This document shows, in pieces, positions 27,110 to 36,538 of a DNA stretch of 64,000 nucleotides (positions are counted from its first letter, which is position 1; each line of letters starts with the position of its first letter). The notes under the pieces are model-generated. The model had not been told where the DNA came from, did no database searches, and saw only the letters and a list, made by a program, of their open reading frames with translations. Origin of the DNA: Brucella pseudintermedia (GTDB lineage Bacteria > Pseudomonadota > Alphaproteobacteria > Rhizobiales > Rhizobiaceae). A program made the translations under genes and the position numbers. Location of the stretch: NCBI RefSeq assembly GCF_042697365.1, contig NZ_CP137604.1. One strand, written 5' to 3'.

Positions 27110-27583
27110 TCAGGCCCCTTTAACGCTTTGCCCGTTGTTTTCTTCTTCTTTGGCAATTGCCGCAAGCGCGCGCAGACCGAGCAGGTATCCTTCCGCGCCA
27201 AAGCCGCAAATAACGCCTCTGGCGACTGCGGATACATAGGAGTGATGCCGGAAAGCCTCACGCGCATGTATGTTCGAAAGATGGACTTCCACGACCGTTA
27301 CCTTGGCCGAGCGGATCGCATCGTGAATAGCAACCGAAGTGTGGCTATAGGCGGCAGGATTGATGAGGACATAGGCATTTTTATCGCCCGCTTCCTGAAT
27401 CCATGTCACCAGATCGCCTTCATAATTGGACTGACGGAAATCGACATCAAGTCCGAGTTGACCAGCCTCGCGCTTGCAACTCGCTTCGATATCCTCAAGC
27501 GTTGCAACACCGTATATCCCCGGTTCTCGTTTGCCGAGAAGGTTGAGGTTGGGGCCGTTCAAAACAAAAACCGTTTTTGCCAT
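27110..27583 (-). CDS. aroQ: type II 3-dehydroquinate dehydratase
   Basis: AroQ converts 3-dehydroquinate to 3-dehydroshikimate in the shikimate pathway. The 157-residue protein shows LNGPNLNLLGKREPGIYG (with the catalytic Tyr loop), NPAAYSHTS and the HLSNIHAREAFRHHSY lid. The start at 27583 (MAKTVFVLNG) follows GGACGGA. An aroQ-accB-accC order is common in proteobacteria. Confidence 0.96.
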   Translation of the reverse strand: MAKTVFVLNGPNLNLLGKREPGIYGVATLEDIEASCKREAGQLGLDVDFRQSNYEGDLVTWIQEAGDKNAYVLINPAAYSHTSVAIHDAIRSAKVTVVEVHLSNIHAREAFRHHSYVSAVARGVICGFGAEGYLLGLRALAAIAKEEENNGQSVKGA

Positions 27584-27823
27584 ATCCGTCCGCGACTGAT
27601 AACGCACTACCACGAAATTTCGGTATACTTCGCATTTCATATAGAGGGCTTGGACGCAAGCCGAAACCCTCTAAATCATTGCAGATGTTTTGCCGGACCG
27701 GTTTTTCCCGCTATTCTGTGCAAAATGGCTGGCAATGCGGCAATTCTCTTCATCTGGTACGGCTTGAATGCCGCGGCTTAAACTGTTTCACAAAAGTGAT
27801 CGGTCAAGCCGCGAACCCGCTGC

Positions 27824-28621
27824 CTAATTTTTCGCTGCGGCGCGCGCTGCGGCGATTCTCTCGGCCAGTCCATCCACGCCGATGGCGCCGGGAACCAGTT
27901 CATCGCCTATAATATAGGATGGCGTGCCGGTGATGTTGAGTTGCTGCGCCAGCTGATAGGTCTGCTGGAACGCGCCGGTAATGGCCGGGTCCTTCATCTT
28001 TTCGCGCAGCTGTGCTTCGTCGACTCCCAGTTTCACGGCATCGGCGATGGCGGAGTCTTCCGTCGCACGCTCTTGCGCGCCCAACAGCACTTCGTGGAAT
28101 TCAGCATATTTTTCTGGCATCAATGCTCTGAACGCCTGCGCCACGATATGCGCCTTGGCGGAATCCGGTCCGAGAATCGGAAACTCCTTCATAACGAACC
28201 GCACATTCTTGTCGGTCTTCAGGATTGCTTCCATGTCGGGCAGTGCCCGCTTGCAATAGCCGCAATTGTAGTCGAAGAACTCGTAGACCGTCACGTCGCC
28301 TTCAGGATTGCCGAAGACCGCGTCGTGCTTTGGATCGTAAAGCGAACTGCGATTGGCGGCCAATACCTGCTTGATCTGCTCCTGCGCTGCCCGTGCCTGC
28401 TTGGTTTCAAGGGCGCTTTGTACTTCCAGCATCAGTTCCGGATTCTGGATGAGATAATTGCGCACGACATTTTCAATGGCTTGCTGGTTCATCCCCGCAG
28501 GCGCGGCGGCGGTTTCCACCGGGGCGGGCGCCTGCCGGGCCGTTCCCGCGTAGTACCCCAATGCGAGAGCGGCAATGCCCGCAATGCCGCTGGCAACTGT
28601 TATGGAAACTGCATTCTTCAT
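27824..28621 (-). CDS. DsbA-family thiol oxidoreductase
   Basis: The 265 residues begin with an uncleaved-looking signal anchor (about 8-25), then a helical region and a DsbA-like thioredoxin domain with the redox motif CGYC at residues 120-123 and a cis-Pro loop TPSYIIG. It should act in the periplasm on disulfides. The N-terminal helical block (NYLIQNPELMLEVQSAL) places it among the ScsC/Com1-like proteins. It is 51 nt downstream of the M48 protease gene on the same strand. Confidence 0.9.
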   Translation of the reverse strand: MKNAVSITVASGIAGIAALALGYYAGTARQAPAPVETAAAPAGMNQQAIENVVRNYLIQNPELMLEVQSALETKQARAAQEQIKQVLAANRSSLYDPKHDAVFGNPEGDVTVYEFFDYNCGYCKRALPDMEAILKTDKNVRFVMKEFPILGPDSAKAHIVAQAFRALMPEKYAEFHEVLLGAQERATEDSAIADAVKLGVDEAQLREKMKDPAITGAFQQTYQLAQQLNITGTPSYIIGDELVPGAIGVDGLAERIAAARAAAKN

Positions 28622-28671
28622 TCCAAATTCCAATCTGTCTCGAATATCGGCGTCAGGCGTAAATGGCCGCC

Positions 28672-30087
28672 TTACTTGCTTTTCTTGGCATTGATGATGT
28701 CCTGCGCGCGAAGCCACTCCGGAGAGCGGGGCTTCATCTGTTTTTGCGCACGGATGGCGAATATCTGGGCCTGCTGAAGTTTGCCAGAATAATAGTTCAT
28801 ATCGGCCGTGGCGAGGTCCGCGAGGGCCATATCACCCTGCTGGCCATAGGCCTGCGCGAGGTAGCCATAGCCGCCCGGAAATTCCGGATCGGATGCGATG
28901 CCCGCCTTGATCTCCTTGATTGCGGTCGGCATGTTCGCCTTGGCGCCCGTGAGCATGAGGGCGCGTCCATAGCTCATGCGCAACAGCGGCGATTTGCGCG
29001 GGTCGAGCGAAACGGCCTTCTGGAAAGCCTTAGCAGCTCCTGCAGCGTCGTTGGCTTTGATGAGGACTTCTCCTCTCATCTCCTGGAAATACGGGTTATT
29101 CGGCTGTTCCTTGACGAGCGCGTCGAACTTGGGAAGCGCTGCACGGGCCGAGCCGTTCAGGAATGTTGTGATCGCATTGCCATAACGGGCAGGGAGACCG
29201 CCGGGATTGCTGCGGAACATGCGCTGAAGGGCAGCCATATTGCCCGAATAAGCGGCAATCTTGGCGCGCGCCATGTCGTGGCGCAACTGCAAGGCAGGAG
29301 AATCGGTCTTGTTGAAATGAGGGCTCTTTCTCGCAAGCTCTTCCAGATTGGCAATTCGCTCACGGGGCAGCGGGTGGCTGATGCGATATTGGTCGATCTG
29401 GGTGCCGGTCAGCGACAAGGCCGACGCAAAGCGTTCGAATGTATTGAGCATTCCCTTCGTCGATTGCCCGGTGGCGTTGAGATAATTCACGGCGAGGCGA
29501 TCAGCGGTCATTTCCTCGGTGCGCTGATAGTTGAGGACACTGCGCATGGCCATTTCGCCCGAACCCATCGCGATGCCCGCGCCAGCACCTGCTGCATTGC
29601 CGCTGCCGCTTGCGGCACCGGCAACACCGGCGCCAACGCCCAGCAGCATCCCGATGATCGCCATATTGCGAGCCCGGCTCAATTGTTCGCGCAGGCGCTC
29701 CTGATGCCCGCCAGCCAGATGGCCCGATTCGTGCGCGATCACGCCGATGATTTCATTGGGGGTTTCCGCCTGCATGATTGCGCCCGTATTGATGAAGATA
29801 CGGCGACCATCAACGAAGGCATTGAAGCTCGGCGAATTGACCAGGATGACGCGAACGCCCCGACCGCCCAGCCCGGCCACCTTGAGGATCGGCGCGGCAT
29901 AATCGGCAACAAGCGCCTCGATTTCCGCATCGCGAACGATGGGAACGCCGCCGCCGCGTGACTGCGCGAATGCGGGCAGGGCACTGGTGAGGGCTATGGA
30001 GGCCGCGGTCATTGCGGCGACCGAACGTCGGACCATACTGTGGAAAGAAAACCTTCTGGCTGGGAAAGGTGAAGTCATCATCCCCAT
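28672..30087 (-). CDS. M48 family metalloprotease with C-terminal TPR region (BepA-like)
   Basis: The 471-residue protein has a signal peptide ending ALPAFA-QS (about residue 41), the zinc motif HESGH (residues 119-123), and a C-terminal tetratricopeptide-like half (KAFQKAVSLDPRKSPLLRMSYGRA). This is the layout of BepA/YfgC, a periplasmic protease-chaperone for outer-membrane protein assembly. The role is inferred from architecture. GAAGGAAG precedes the ATG. Confidence 0.9.
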   Translation of the reverse strand: MGMMTSPFPARRFSFHSMVRRSVAAMTAASIALTSALPAFAQSRGGGVPIVRDAEIEALVADYAAPILKVAGLGGRGVRVILVNSPSFNAFVDGRRIFINTGAIMQAETPNEIIGVIAHESGHLAGGHQERLREQLSRARNMAIIGMLLGVGAGVAGAASGSGNAAGAGAGIAMGSGEMAMRSVLNYQRTEEMTADRLAVNYLNATGQSTKGMLNTFERFASALSLTGTQIDQYRISHPLPRERIANLEELARKSPHFNKTDSPALQLRHDMARAKIAAYSGNMAALQRMFRSNPGGLPARYGNAITTFLNGSARAALPKFDALVKEQPNNPYFQEMRGEVLIKANDAAGAAKAFQKAVSLDPRKSPLLRMSYGRALMLTGAKANMPTAIKEIKAGIASDPEFPGGYGYLAQAYGQQGDMALADLATADMNYYSGKLQQAQIFAIRAQKQMKPRSPEWLRAQDIINAKKSK

Positions 30088-30265
30088 CGTGCTGCTCTTC
30101 CTTCTTCAAACCGGCCCGAATCTTATAGCCTTTGCTTTCAATCAACGATAGGCGGAGGGTGGGATAATCTATTTGATCGAATTTTCCCTAAAGGTGCTGT
30201 TGCTTTAGCAATCCGGCGATTATACGGCGGGTTGAGAAAGCGACATTCGCAATTTTTTGGAGGTA

Positions 30266-31432
30266 ATGGTGGTCACTCTTTCCAGCCGCAGCGAAGTTGA
30301 GCCCTTCCACGCCATGGACCTTCTGGCAGAGGCTAACCGCCGTCGCGCAGCCGGGCATCCGATCATTTCCATGGCGGTAGGCCAGCCGGCTGATCCCGCA
30401 CCCGCCGCCGTCCGGCAGGCTGCCGAACGCGCCTTGAAGGACGGCCGCATCGGCTACACGGATGCCCTGGGGCTGATCGAACTGAGGGAGGCGATTGCTG
30501 CACATTATGCCGATCACTATGGGATTTCGGTCTCGCCGGAACGCATTGCTGTAACGACGGGCTCATCCGCTGCCTTCAATCTGGCCTTTGTTGTCTATTT
30601 TGATCCCGGCGACCGTGTTGCCATTACGCGCCCCGGCTATCCCGCCTACCGCAATATATTGACGGCGCTTGGGCTTGAGGTTGTGGAAATCGCGACGGGC
30701 AATGGAACGTCGGCATCACTGACCGCCGAGGCGCTTGCGGCGGCACATGCCGAGAAGCCCTTGAAAGGCGTCCTGTTTGCAAGCCCTGCCAATCCGACCG
30801 GCGCTGTCATCGACAAGCCGGAGCTCAAGGCGATCATTGAAACGGCTCGTGATCTCGGCATCCGGGTTATCTCTGACGAAATCTACCACCGGCTTTCCTA
30901 TGAGGCAGACGATGTCACCGCATTGGAGATTTCCAACGATGTTACCGTCATCAACTCGTTCTCCAAATATTACTGCATGACCGGCTGGCGTATCGGCTGG
31001 ATGGTTTTGCCTGAAAGCGACACGCGCGCAATCGAACGACTTGGGCAGAGCCTTTATATTTCCGCGCCGGAGCTTTCGCAGCGCGCCGCCATCGAAGCTT
31101 TTCATGCTACTGCGGAACTCGAACGGGTGAAGGATCGCTATCGTCAGAACCGGTCGATCCTGCTGGATCACCTTCCACGTATCGGCCTCAGCCTTGCTGC
31201 ACCGATGGACGGAGCATTTTATGCATATTGCGACGTGTCGCGCTTCACGAACGACAGCATGGAATTTGCTCGCCGAATGATTGCCGAAATCAACATCGCA
31301 GCGACACCCGGGCGCGATTTCGATCCGCTGGACGGGCACCGGACGATGCGCTTTTCCTATGCGGGCAAGATTGAGGAAATGGAAGAGGCTGTTCGCCGGC
31401 TTGAAGACTGGCTGCCGCAGCAGAGGGCCTGA
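30266..31432 (+). CDS. class I pyridoxal phosphate-dependent aminotransferase
   Basis: The 388-residue enzyme has the fold-type I blocks GYTDALGLIELREAIA, SPANPTGAVI, SDEIYHRL and the PLP-binding Lys in NSFSKYYCMTGWRIGW. It is close to aspartate/alanine-type aminotransferases; the substrate is not clear. The start is uncertain: GGAGG at 30259-30263 is only 2 nt before the ATG at 30266 and 5 nt before the next codon, GTG. Confidence 0.9.
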   Translation: MVVTLSSRSEVEPFHAMDLLAEANRRRAAGHPIISMAVGQPADPAPAAVRQAAERALKDGRIGYTDALGLIELREAIAAHYADHYGISVSPERIAVTTGSSAAFNLAFVVYFDPGDRVAITRPGYPAYRNILTALGLEVVEIATGNGTSASLTAEALAAAHAEKPLKGVLFASPANPTGAVIDKPELKAIIETARDLGIRVISDEIYHRLSYEADDVTALEISNDVTVINSFSKYYCMTGWRIGWMVLPESDTRAIERLGQSLYISAPELSQRAAIEAFHATAELERVKDRYRQNRSILLDHLPRIGLSLAAPMDGAFYAYCDVSRFTNDSMEFARRMIAEINIAATPGRDFDPLDGHRTMRFSYAGKIEEMEEAVRRLEDWLPQQRA

Positions 31433-31476
31433 ATCCCGGTTCGGGCCTCGGAAAACCAAGCTTCTACAAAAGCAAA

Positions 31477-31504
31477 GAAAAACCGGCGTTTCCGCCGGTT
31501 TTTC
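31477..31504. terminator. bidirectional terminator between aminotransferase gene and rne
   Basis: GAAAAACCGGCG (31477-31488) pairs with CGCCGGTTTTTC (31493-31504) around a 4-base loop. The ends are A-rich and T-rich, so it can work for both converging genes. Confidence 0.88.
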
Positions 31505-31525
31505 ATTTCAATCTTGAAGCGGTTC

Positions 31526-34312
31526 TCAGAAGAAGCCTTTCTTCTGCCACCAACCGGCACGCTTAGGCTTCTGCTCTTCGCTTTCGCTCGAGGTCACGAC
31601 AGGCTCCGCGCTTTTCTGCGGTTCAGCAATCGTCGCCACATCAGCTTCAACTGCCACCGTGTCTTCCACTTCGGCAGCTGGCTTCGCCGCAGCTCGGCGG
31701 GTACGCCGCTTGGGCTTTTCCACTTCTGCTTCGGGTTCATCAGCGACCACCGCCGCTACCGGTTCCGCAGAAGCCTCTTCGGCTGCCTTCTTGCGGGCGC
31801 GGGGCTTGCGAGCAGGTTTCGCAGGCTTTTCCTCTGCCTCGGCTGCAACGACCTCCTCAGTCGCCTCTTCAGTCTTCGCAGACTTGCGGGCGCGAGGCTT
31901 GCGAGCAGGTTTCGCAGGCTTCTCTTCGACCACCGGTTCGATCGCCGGAGCAGGAGTTTCCGCTGCTTCCGCTGTCGGCTCAACCGCTACAGCAGCGCTT
32001 TCTTCAACAACTGCTTCCTCGACCTTTGTTGGGAGGACCGGCGTGTATCCGACGAACTCAGGATCTGGAATCTTGCGGGCGCGGGGTTCATCGTCGCGAC
32101 GATTCTTACGTCCGCCCCGGCGACCGCGGCGACGCTTCTTGCGGCGGTCTTCCTCGCTCAGCGAAGCACCGGAAGATGTCTGCTGAGGTTCGTTGCCATC
32201 TTCGTCTTCGCCGGAGGTTTCTTCCGAAACTGAATCGGATTTTGCCGACTGTTCCTGGTTCTCACGGTCACGACCGCCGCGACGGCGACGGCGGCGGCGG
32301 CGCTTGCGGTCGCCTTCTTCGCCGCGCTCTTCTTGAGTCTGGACATCAGTCTTGGTTTCTTCTTCGGCTTCGTCCTCATCAACCGGGATTTCCGGATCTT
32401 CGATATCGTCCTCGATATAGGCCATCGGCTGCACCGGCGGCTGGGTGATAGGCCGCGTGGAAGGCGCACCCTTGTCGATGACGAAATGCTGGTGGCCGAC
32501 GCTTTCATCGGCGTCAATGCTGATTGCTACACCGAAGCGTCCTTCGAGATCGGCAAGGAGCTGGCGCTTGTGATTGAGAACATAAAGCGCTGACGCAGCC
32601 GGTGTGCGGACATGGATGTCGAAGCCGGAATGACGCAGCAGATAATCCTCAATGCCGCGAATGATGTGCAGCGCCATGGAGGAATCTGAGCGGATATGGC
32701 CGGTGCCGCCGCAATGCGGACAGACCTGCATCGTGCTTTCAAGCACAGATGCACGGATGCGCTGGCGCGACATTTCCAGAAGGCCGAAATGGGAGATGCG
32801 TCCCACCTGAATGCGGGCACGATCATCCTTCAGGCAGTCCTTCATCTTCTTTTCGACAGCGCGGTTGTTGCGCTTTTCTTCCATGTCGATGAAGTCGACC
32901 ACAATAAGGCCGGCAAGGTCGCGCAGGCGAAGCTGGCGTGCAACCTCTTCGGCAGCTTCCAGATTGGTCTGGAGCGCCGTGTCCTCGATGGAATGCTCGC
33001 GCGTCGAGCGACCCGAGTTAACGTCGATGGCAACCAGCGCTTCCGTCTGGTTGATGATCAGATAGCCGCCCGACTTGAGCGTGACCTGCGGCAGCAACAT
33101 GCGGTCGAGCTGGGCTTCCACGCCGTTGCGCGTGAAGATGGGAACCTGCTCGCGGTAAGGCTGGACAACCTTGGCATGGCTCGGCATGAGCATGCGCATG
33201 AAGTCCTTGGCCTCACGGTAGCCATTTTCGCCGGAAACGAGGATTTCCGAAATGTCCTTGTTATAGAGGTCACGGATCGAACGCTTGATCAGGCTGCCTT
33301 CCTCGTAGACGAGGGCAGGGGCCGTCGATTGCAGCGTCAGCGTGCGTACATTTTCCCAAAGACGCATCAGATATTCGTAGTCGCGCTTGACTTCGGCCTT
33401 GGTGCGGTTTGCGCCAGCCGTGCGCAGGATCACACCCATGCCCTGCGGCACTTCGAGTTCCTTGACGATTTCCTTCAGGCGCTTGCGATCCTGCGGATTG
33501 GTGATCTTGCGCGAAATGCCGCCGCCACGTGCCGTGTTCGGCATCAGAACCGAATAGCGTCCCGCAAGCGAAAGATAGGTGGTGAGAGCCGCGCCCTTGT
33601 TGCCGCGCTCTTCCTTGACGACCTGAACCAGCAGAATCTGGCGGCGCTTGATCACTTCCTGAATGTTGTACTGGCGGCGATTGGTGCGCGCATGTGTCGG
33701 AAGCTCCTCAAGCGCGTCTTCCGAACCCACAGATTCGACCATGTCCTCTTCATGTTCGATGTCATCTTCGTCGCCGTTTTCGATGGCTTCAGAGATCACA
33801 TCGCTTTTTTGCGAGAGGGCAATAGCCGGGGTGCCCGGCACGTAATTTTCAAAAGCGGGACCGACCGGCTCGGCCGCGGGCACTCCGTTGTCGGACGCAC
33901 TGGCCTGCGCGTCGCCGTTCTGGCCGTCACGGCGTCCACGACGCCGGTTGCGGCGAGACTTATCGTTCCGCTCGCTGCGCTCACTCTTGGCGCGGGGTTC
34001 GTCTTCGTCATCTTCCGCACGTGCGGCTTTGGCTTCCGCCTCAAGCAGCGCAAGACGATCGGCTACCGGGATTTGATAGTAGTCGGGATGAATTTCCGAA
34101 AATGCGAGGAAGCCATGACGGTTGCCGCCATATTCCACGAATGCAGCCTGAAGCGAAGGTTCGACGCGGGTGACGCGTGCCAGGTAGATGTTGCCTTTCA
34201 GCTGCTTCTTATGTTCCGACTCAAAGTCGAATTCTTCAATCTTGTTGCCCCGGGTAACGATTACCCGGGTCTCCTCCGGGTGGGAGGCATCTATAAGCAT
34301 TTTGTTGGACAT
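31526..34312 (-). CDS. rne: ribonuclease E/G
   Basis: RNase E is the main endonuclease of mRNA decay and the scaffold of the degradosome. The 928-residue protein begins MSNKMLIDASHPEE and has an S1 domain interrupted by an acidic and basic insert, the DNase I-like catalytic core (AIDVNSGRSTRE and VDFIDMEEKRN, which carry the metal-binding Asp residues) and the zinc-link CPHCGGTG. A long disordered C-terminal half is rich in Arg, Glu and Ala. That tail contains a tandem duplication, described separately. Confidence 0.95.
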   Translation of the reverse strand: MSNKMLIDASHPEETRVIVTRGNKIEEFDFESEHKKQLKGNIYLARVTRVEPSLQAAFVEYGGNRHGFLAFSEIHPDYYQIPVADRLALLEAEAKAARAEDDEDEPRAKSERSERNDKSRRNRRRGRRDGQNGDAQASASDNGVPAAEPVGPAFENYVPGTPAIALSQKSDVISEAIENGDEDDIEHEEDMVESVGSEDALEELPTHARTNRRQYNIQEVIKRRQILLVQVVKEERGNKGAALTTYLSLAGRYSVLMPNTARGGGISRKITNPQDRKRLKEIVKELEVPQGMGVILRTAGANRTKAEVKRDYEYLMRLWENVRTLTLQSTAPALVYEEGSLIKRSIRDLYNKDISEILVSGENGYREAKDFMRMLMPSHAKVVQPYREQVPIFTRNGVEAQLDRMLLPQVTLKSGGYLIINQTEALVAIDVNSGRSTREHSIEDTALQTNLEAAEEVARQLRLRDLAGLIVVDFIDMEEKRNNRAVEKKMKDCLKDDRARIQVGRISHFGLLEMSRQRIRASVLESTMQVCPHCGGTGHIRSDSSMALHIIRGIEDYLLRHSGFDIHVRTPAASALYVLNHKRQLLADLEGRFGVAISIDADESVGHQHFVIDKGAPSTRPITQPPVQPMAYIEDDIEDPEIPVDEDEAEEETKTDVQTQEERGEEGDRKRRRRRRRRGGRDRENQEQSAKSDSVSEETSGEDEDGNEPQQTSSGASLSEEDRRKKRRRGRRGGRKNRRDDEPRARKIPDPEFVGYTPVLPTKVEEAVVEESAAVAVEPTAEAAETPAPAIEPVVEEKPAKPARKPRARKSAKTEEATEEVVAAEAEEKPAKPARKPRARKKAAEEASAEPVAAVVADEPEAEVEKPKRRTRRAAAKPAAEVEDTVAVEADVATIAEPQKSAEPVVTSSESEEQKPKRAGWWQKKGFF
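31791..31924 (-). repeat. internal duplication in the rne tail
   Basis: A stretch of about 41 nt at 31791-31831 recurs at 31884-31924 with a single difference in its first 36 nt, offset by 93 nt (31 codons). It encodes AKPARKPRARK twice in the disordered C-terminal region. Confidence 0.85.
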
Positions 34313-35035
34313 TATTGTCTTTCCTGCCGGCGCGAAGACGCAAAACGCGTGCGCCGGACGAAACCCTGAGGGCTGTCGTGCTCACTGCGCTGCGTCTGCC
34401 GGATGGTTCTGGGTTCGTCGGAACAAAAGCTGCTGCCTCCGCGCGCGATGGCCTCGTGGCGATCACGGTCTTCAGGCTCGCAATGGTCAGTCGTGCTTGA
34501 CCCATAGCTGTTCCGAACGAAACGACCTCATATATGACCCGGGAAAGCCGGGCCGACCTCTTTGCTCTTTTCGAGCGTTGGCGACAGCGCGTAAAGATGC
34601 GCAGTCGGCCGATAGAAACGGAGGGCGGGGGAGCCACATCTCCGCTGAATTCTGTGCCGGTTATCGGGGCGACGAATGAATATGCCGCTGTTTTCGCTAT
34701 CATTCCTTGCGGTTCGTTTTGAGAACCGGCAAACGATTCTGATAGTTCACCCAAAACCTTCCATAGCTTTTATGGCGTCGTTTGAACGATGACAAGTGCG
34801 AATATCATTTGACTTTCGCATCGCAATTTCGCCGAAAGCTGAGTATACGCCCGATTCAAGGTCGAAATACGGCTGGAAATCCTTCATTAACTGTAGTTCT
34901 GTACGAGTGTTTCATGGGTATTCGGGCGAGAGGGTGCAGGGATAAATGGGCCCGTATCGCGATTATTGATGCCAGTTATCCAAATGATGTTCTTGATTGT
35001 GGCGGCCGATGCATTTTCAAAGCGCTGAAAACGCT
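34313..35035. promoter_or_regulatory. long divergent region: rne leader and amidase promoter
   Basis: No convincing gene lies in these 723 bases. On the minus side, next to rne, CCGGCGC (34327-34333) and GCGCCGG (34351-34357) form a stem-loop with ACGC/GCGT inside it, just upstream of the AGGAAAG ribosome site at the rne start. RNase E controls its own message through its leader in Escherichia coli, so a similar role is possible. The rest is AT-richer near 34750-34900 and probably holds the promoters of both genes. Confidence 0.5.
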
Positions 35036-36271
35036 ATGACACGATTGCTGAATTTGCGGTGCCTTGCGGCATTGTTCGCACTTTTGTCTGTCCTGCTGTT
35101 TCAGTCTGCTTCTGTCTATGCTGCCGATCGCGTGACTTCCCCACTGGCTGCGCTGACTTTCCGGATGGCTGGCGATGATGTGCGGACGCGCATCGTTGTC
35201 ATGTTCGACCGGGAACCCAAGCTATCGACCCTGCTTCTCGACAATCCGCATCGGCTTGTCGTCGATCTGCCCGAAACGCGCTTTGGTTTCGACGAGAAAA
35301 GTCTGGAGCCCCGCGGGCTCGTTTCGCGCGTCCGGTACGGGCTCGTGGGCAAGGGGCGTTCGCGCCTCATTCTGACACTGCGCGGTCCGTTCAAGGTGGA
35401 AGACTTGCGCGTTCTGAAAAACGAGAGTGCATCAGGCTATCGCCTTGTGGCCGACATCGTTGCGGCCTCGGACAGGGAATTTGCCGAACAGTTGCAGGGC
35501 CGCAAGGAAATAACCAGTTCCACCGATCGCGATGACAAGCCGGTTCAGGCCACCGCGCAGAATGGGGCGGTTCGCCCGTTCACCATCATGATCGATCCAG
35601 GACATGGTGGTATCGACAGCGGTGCGGAAAGCCTCAGCGGTATCAAGGAAAAGGACCTGACGCTCGCGTTCGGGCAGGAGCTCAGGGATCGCCTGTCGCA
35701 AGACAAGAACATCAAGGTTCTCATGACGCGTGAGGACGACACTTTTTTGCGGCTTTCCGAAAGGGTGCGGATCGCCCGCCAGCATGAAGCGGATTTGTTC
35801 ATCTCCATCCATGCGGATACGATCAACCAGCACGATATTCGCGGCGCGACGGTTTATACGATTTCCGACAAGGCATCGGACTCCGTTGCGCGGGCCATGG
35901 CTGAACGGGAAAACAAGTCTGATACCCTTGCGGGCGCAGCGCCTGAAGAGCAGCCCGAGGTTACCGATATTCTTCTCGATCTGACCAGGCGTGAAACGCA
36001 CACATTTTCGCTAAGCTTTGCCGAAAAGGTGATCCATTCCCTCCAGGGGCAAGTGAATCTCATCAACAATCCGCATCGCTTTGCCGGTTTTCAGGTGTTG
36101 CGTGCGCCGGACGTGCCGTCCGTGCTGATTGAAATCGGATATTTATCCAATGCCGAGGACGAGAAGCTTATCAGCAATCCCGAGTGGCGCAAGAAACTTG
36201 CGGACAGACTCGCGATTGCGATCAAGGCGTTTGAAGCGCTGAAACATCCCGCAAGCATGAGCAAGGGGTAG
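35036..36271 (+). CDS. amiC: N-acetylmuramoyl-L-alanine amidase (AmiC type)
   Basis: This periplasmic amidase cuts the stem peptide from muramic acid during cell separation. The 411 residues comprise a signal peptide (to about residue 30), an AMIN domain (about 35-125) that targets the septum, and a zinc amidase_3 domain (about 180-405) with DPGHGGIDSGA, SIHAD and the LIEIGYLSN block with its catalytic Glu. The ATG at 35036 is preferred over upstream in-frame starts because it gives a proper signal peptide. The NlpD-like protein encoded at 9074 is a candidate activator. Confidence 0.92.
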   Translation: MTRLLNLRCLAALFALLSVLLFQSASVYAADRVTSPLAALTFRMAGDDVRTRIVVMFDREPKLSTLLLDNPHRLVVDLPETRFGFDEKSLEPRGLVSRVRYGLVGKGRSRLILTLRGPFKVEDLRVLKNESASGYRLVADIVAASDREFAEQLQGRKEITSSTDRDDKPVQATAQNGAVRPFTIMIDPGHGGIDSGAESLSGIKEKDLTLAFGQELRDRLSQDKNIKVLMTREDDTFLRLSERVRIARQHEADLFISIHADTINQHDIRGATVYTISDKASDSVARAMAERENKSDTLAGAAPEEQPEVTDILLDLTRRETHTFSLSFAEKVIHSLQGQVNLINNPHRFAGFQVLRAPDVPSVLIEIGYLSNAEDEKLISNPEWRKKLADRLAIAIKAFEALKHPASMSKG

Positions 36272-36415
36272 GGACCCTGAAATATGGAGAATTGTGGCGA
36301 TGTCTGTTAAATGTGCTACATCTTATAAGATGCAGGCTTGCAACAGTTTAGCGGATTTTCGTCGTGCAGACGAAAGCTGCGGCGTTAAATTGGTAAAAAC
36401 ACGTAAACCATCTTG

Positions 36416-36477
36416 CCTTTGACTCATTTGCTGGTCACTAAGCCAGTGATTGCCTCATGGCATAACTAGGTCAAAGG
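36416..36477. promoter_or_regulatory. nested inverted repeats ahead of mrcA
   Basis: CCTTTGAC (36416-36423) and GTCAAAGG (36470-36477) flank a smaller repeat, TCACT/AGTGA (36435-36439/36445-36449). The block ends 61 nt before the mrcA start. It may be a structured leader or an operator. Confidence 0.4.
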
Positions 36478-36538
36478 GTTGGCTGTTCGTGCTTTGACCC
36501 TTATCATGTGAATAATCTGAAGGCAGGATTCCGCATTT

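Noticed and set aside
28663..29961. Plus-strand open frame of 432 codons opposite the M48 protease
   Set aside because: Antisense shadow; the protease has a signal peptide and an intact HESGH.
32696..34369. Plus-strand open frame of 557 codons opposite rne
   Set aside because: Antisense shadow of RNase E; no start context or domain.
34782..35039. Possible 85-codon gene upstream of the amidase
   Set aside because: No family resemblance and no clear ribosome site. It ends 3 bases past the start of the signal peptide of amiC and is probably leader sequence.
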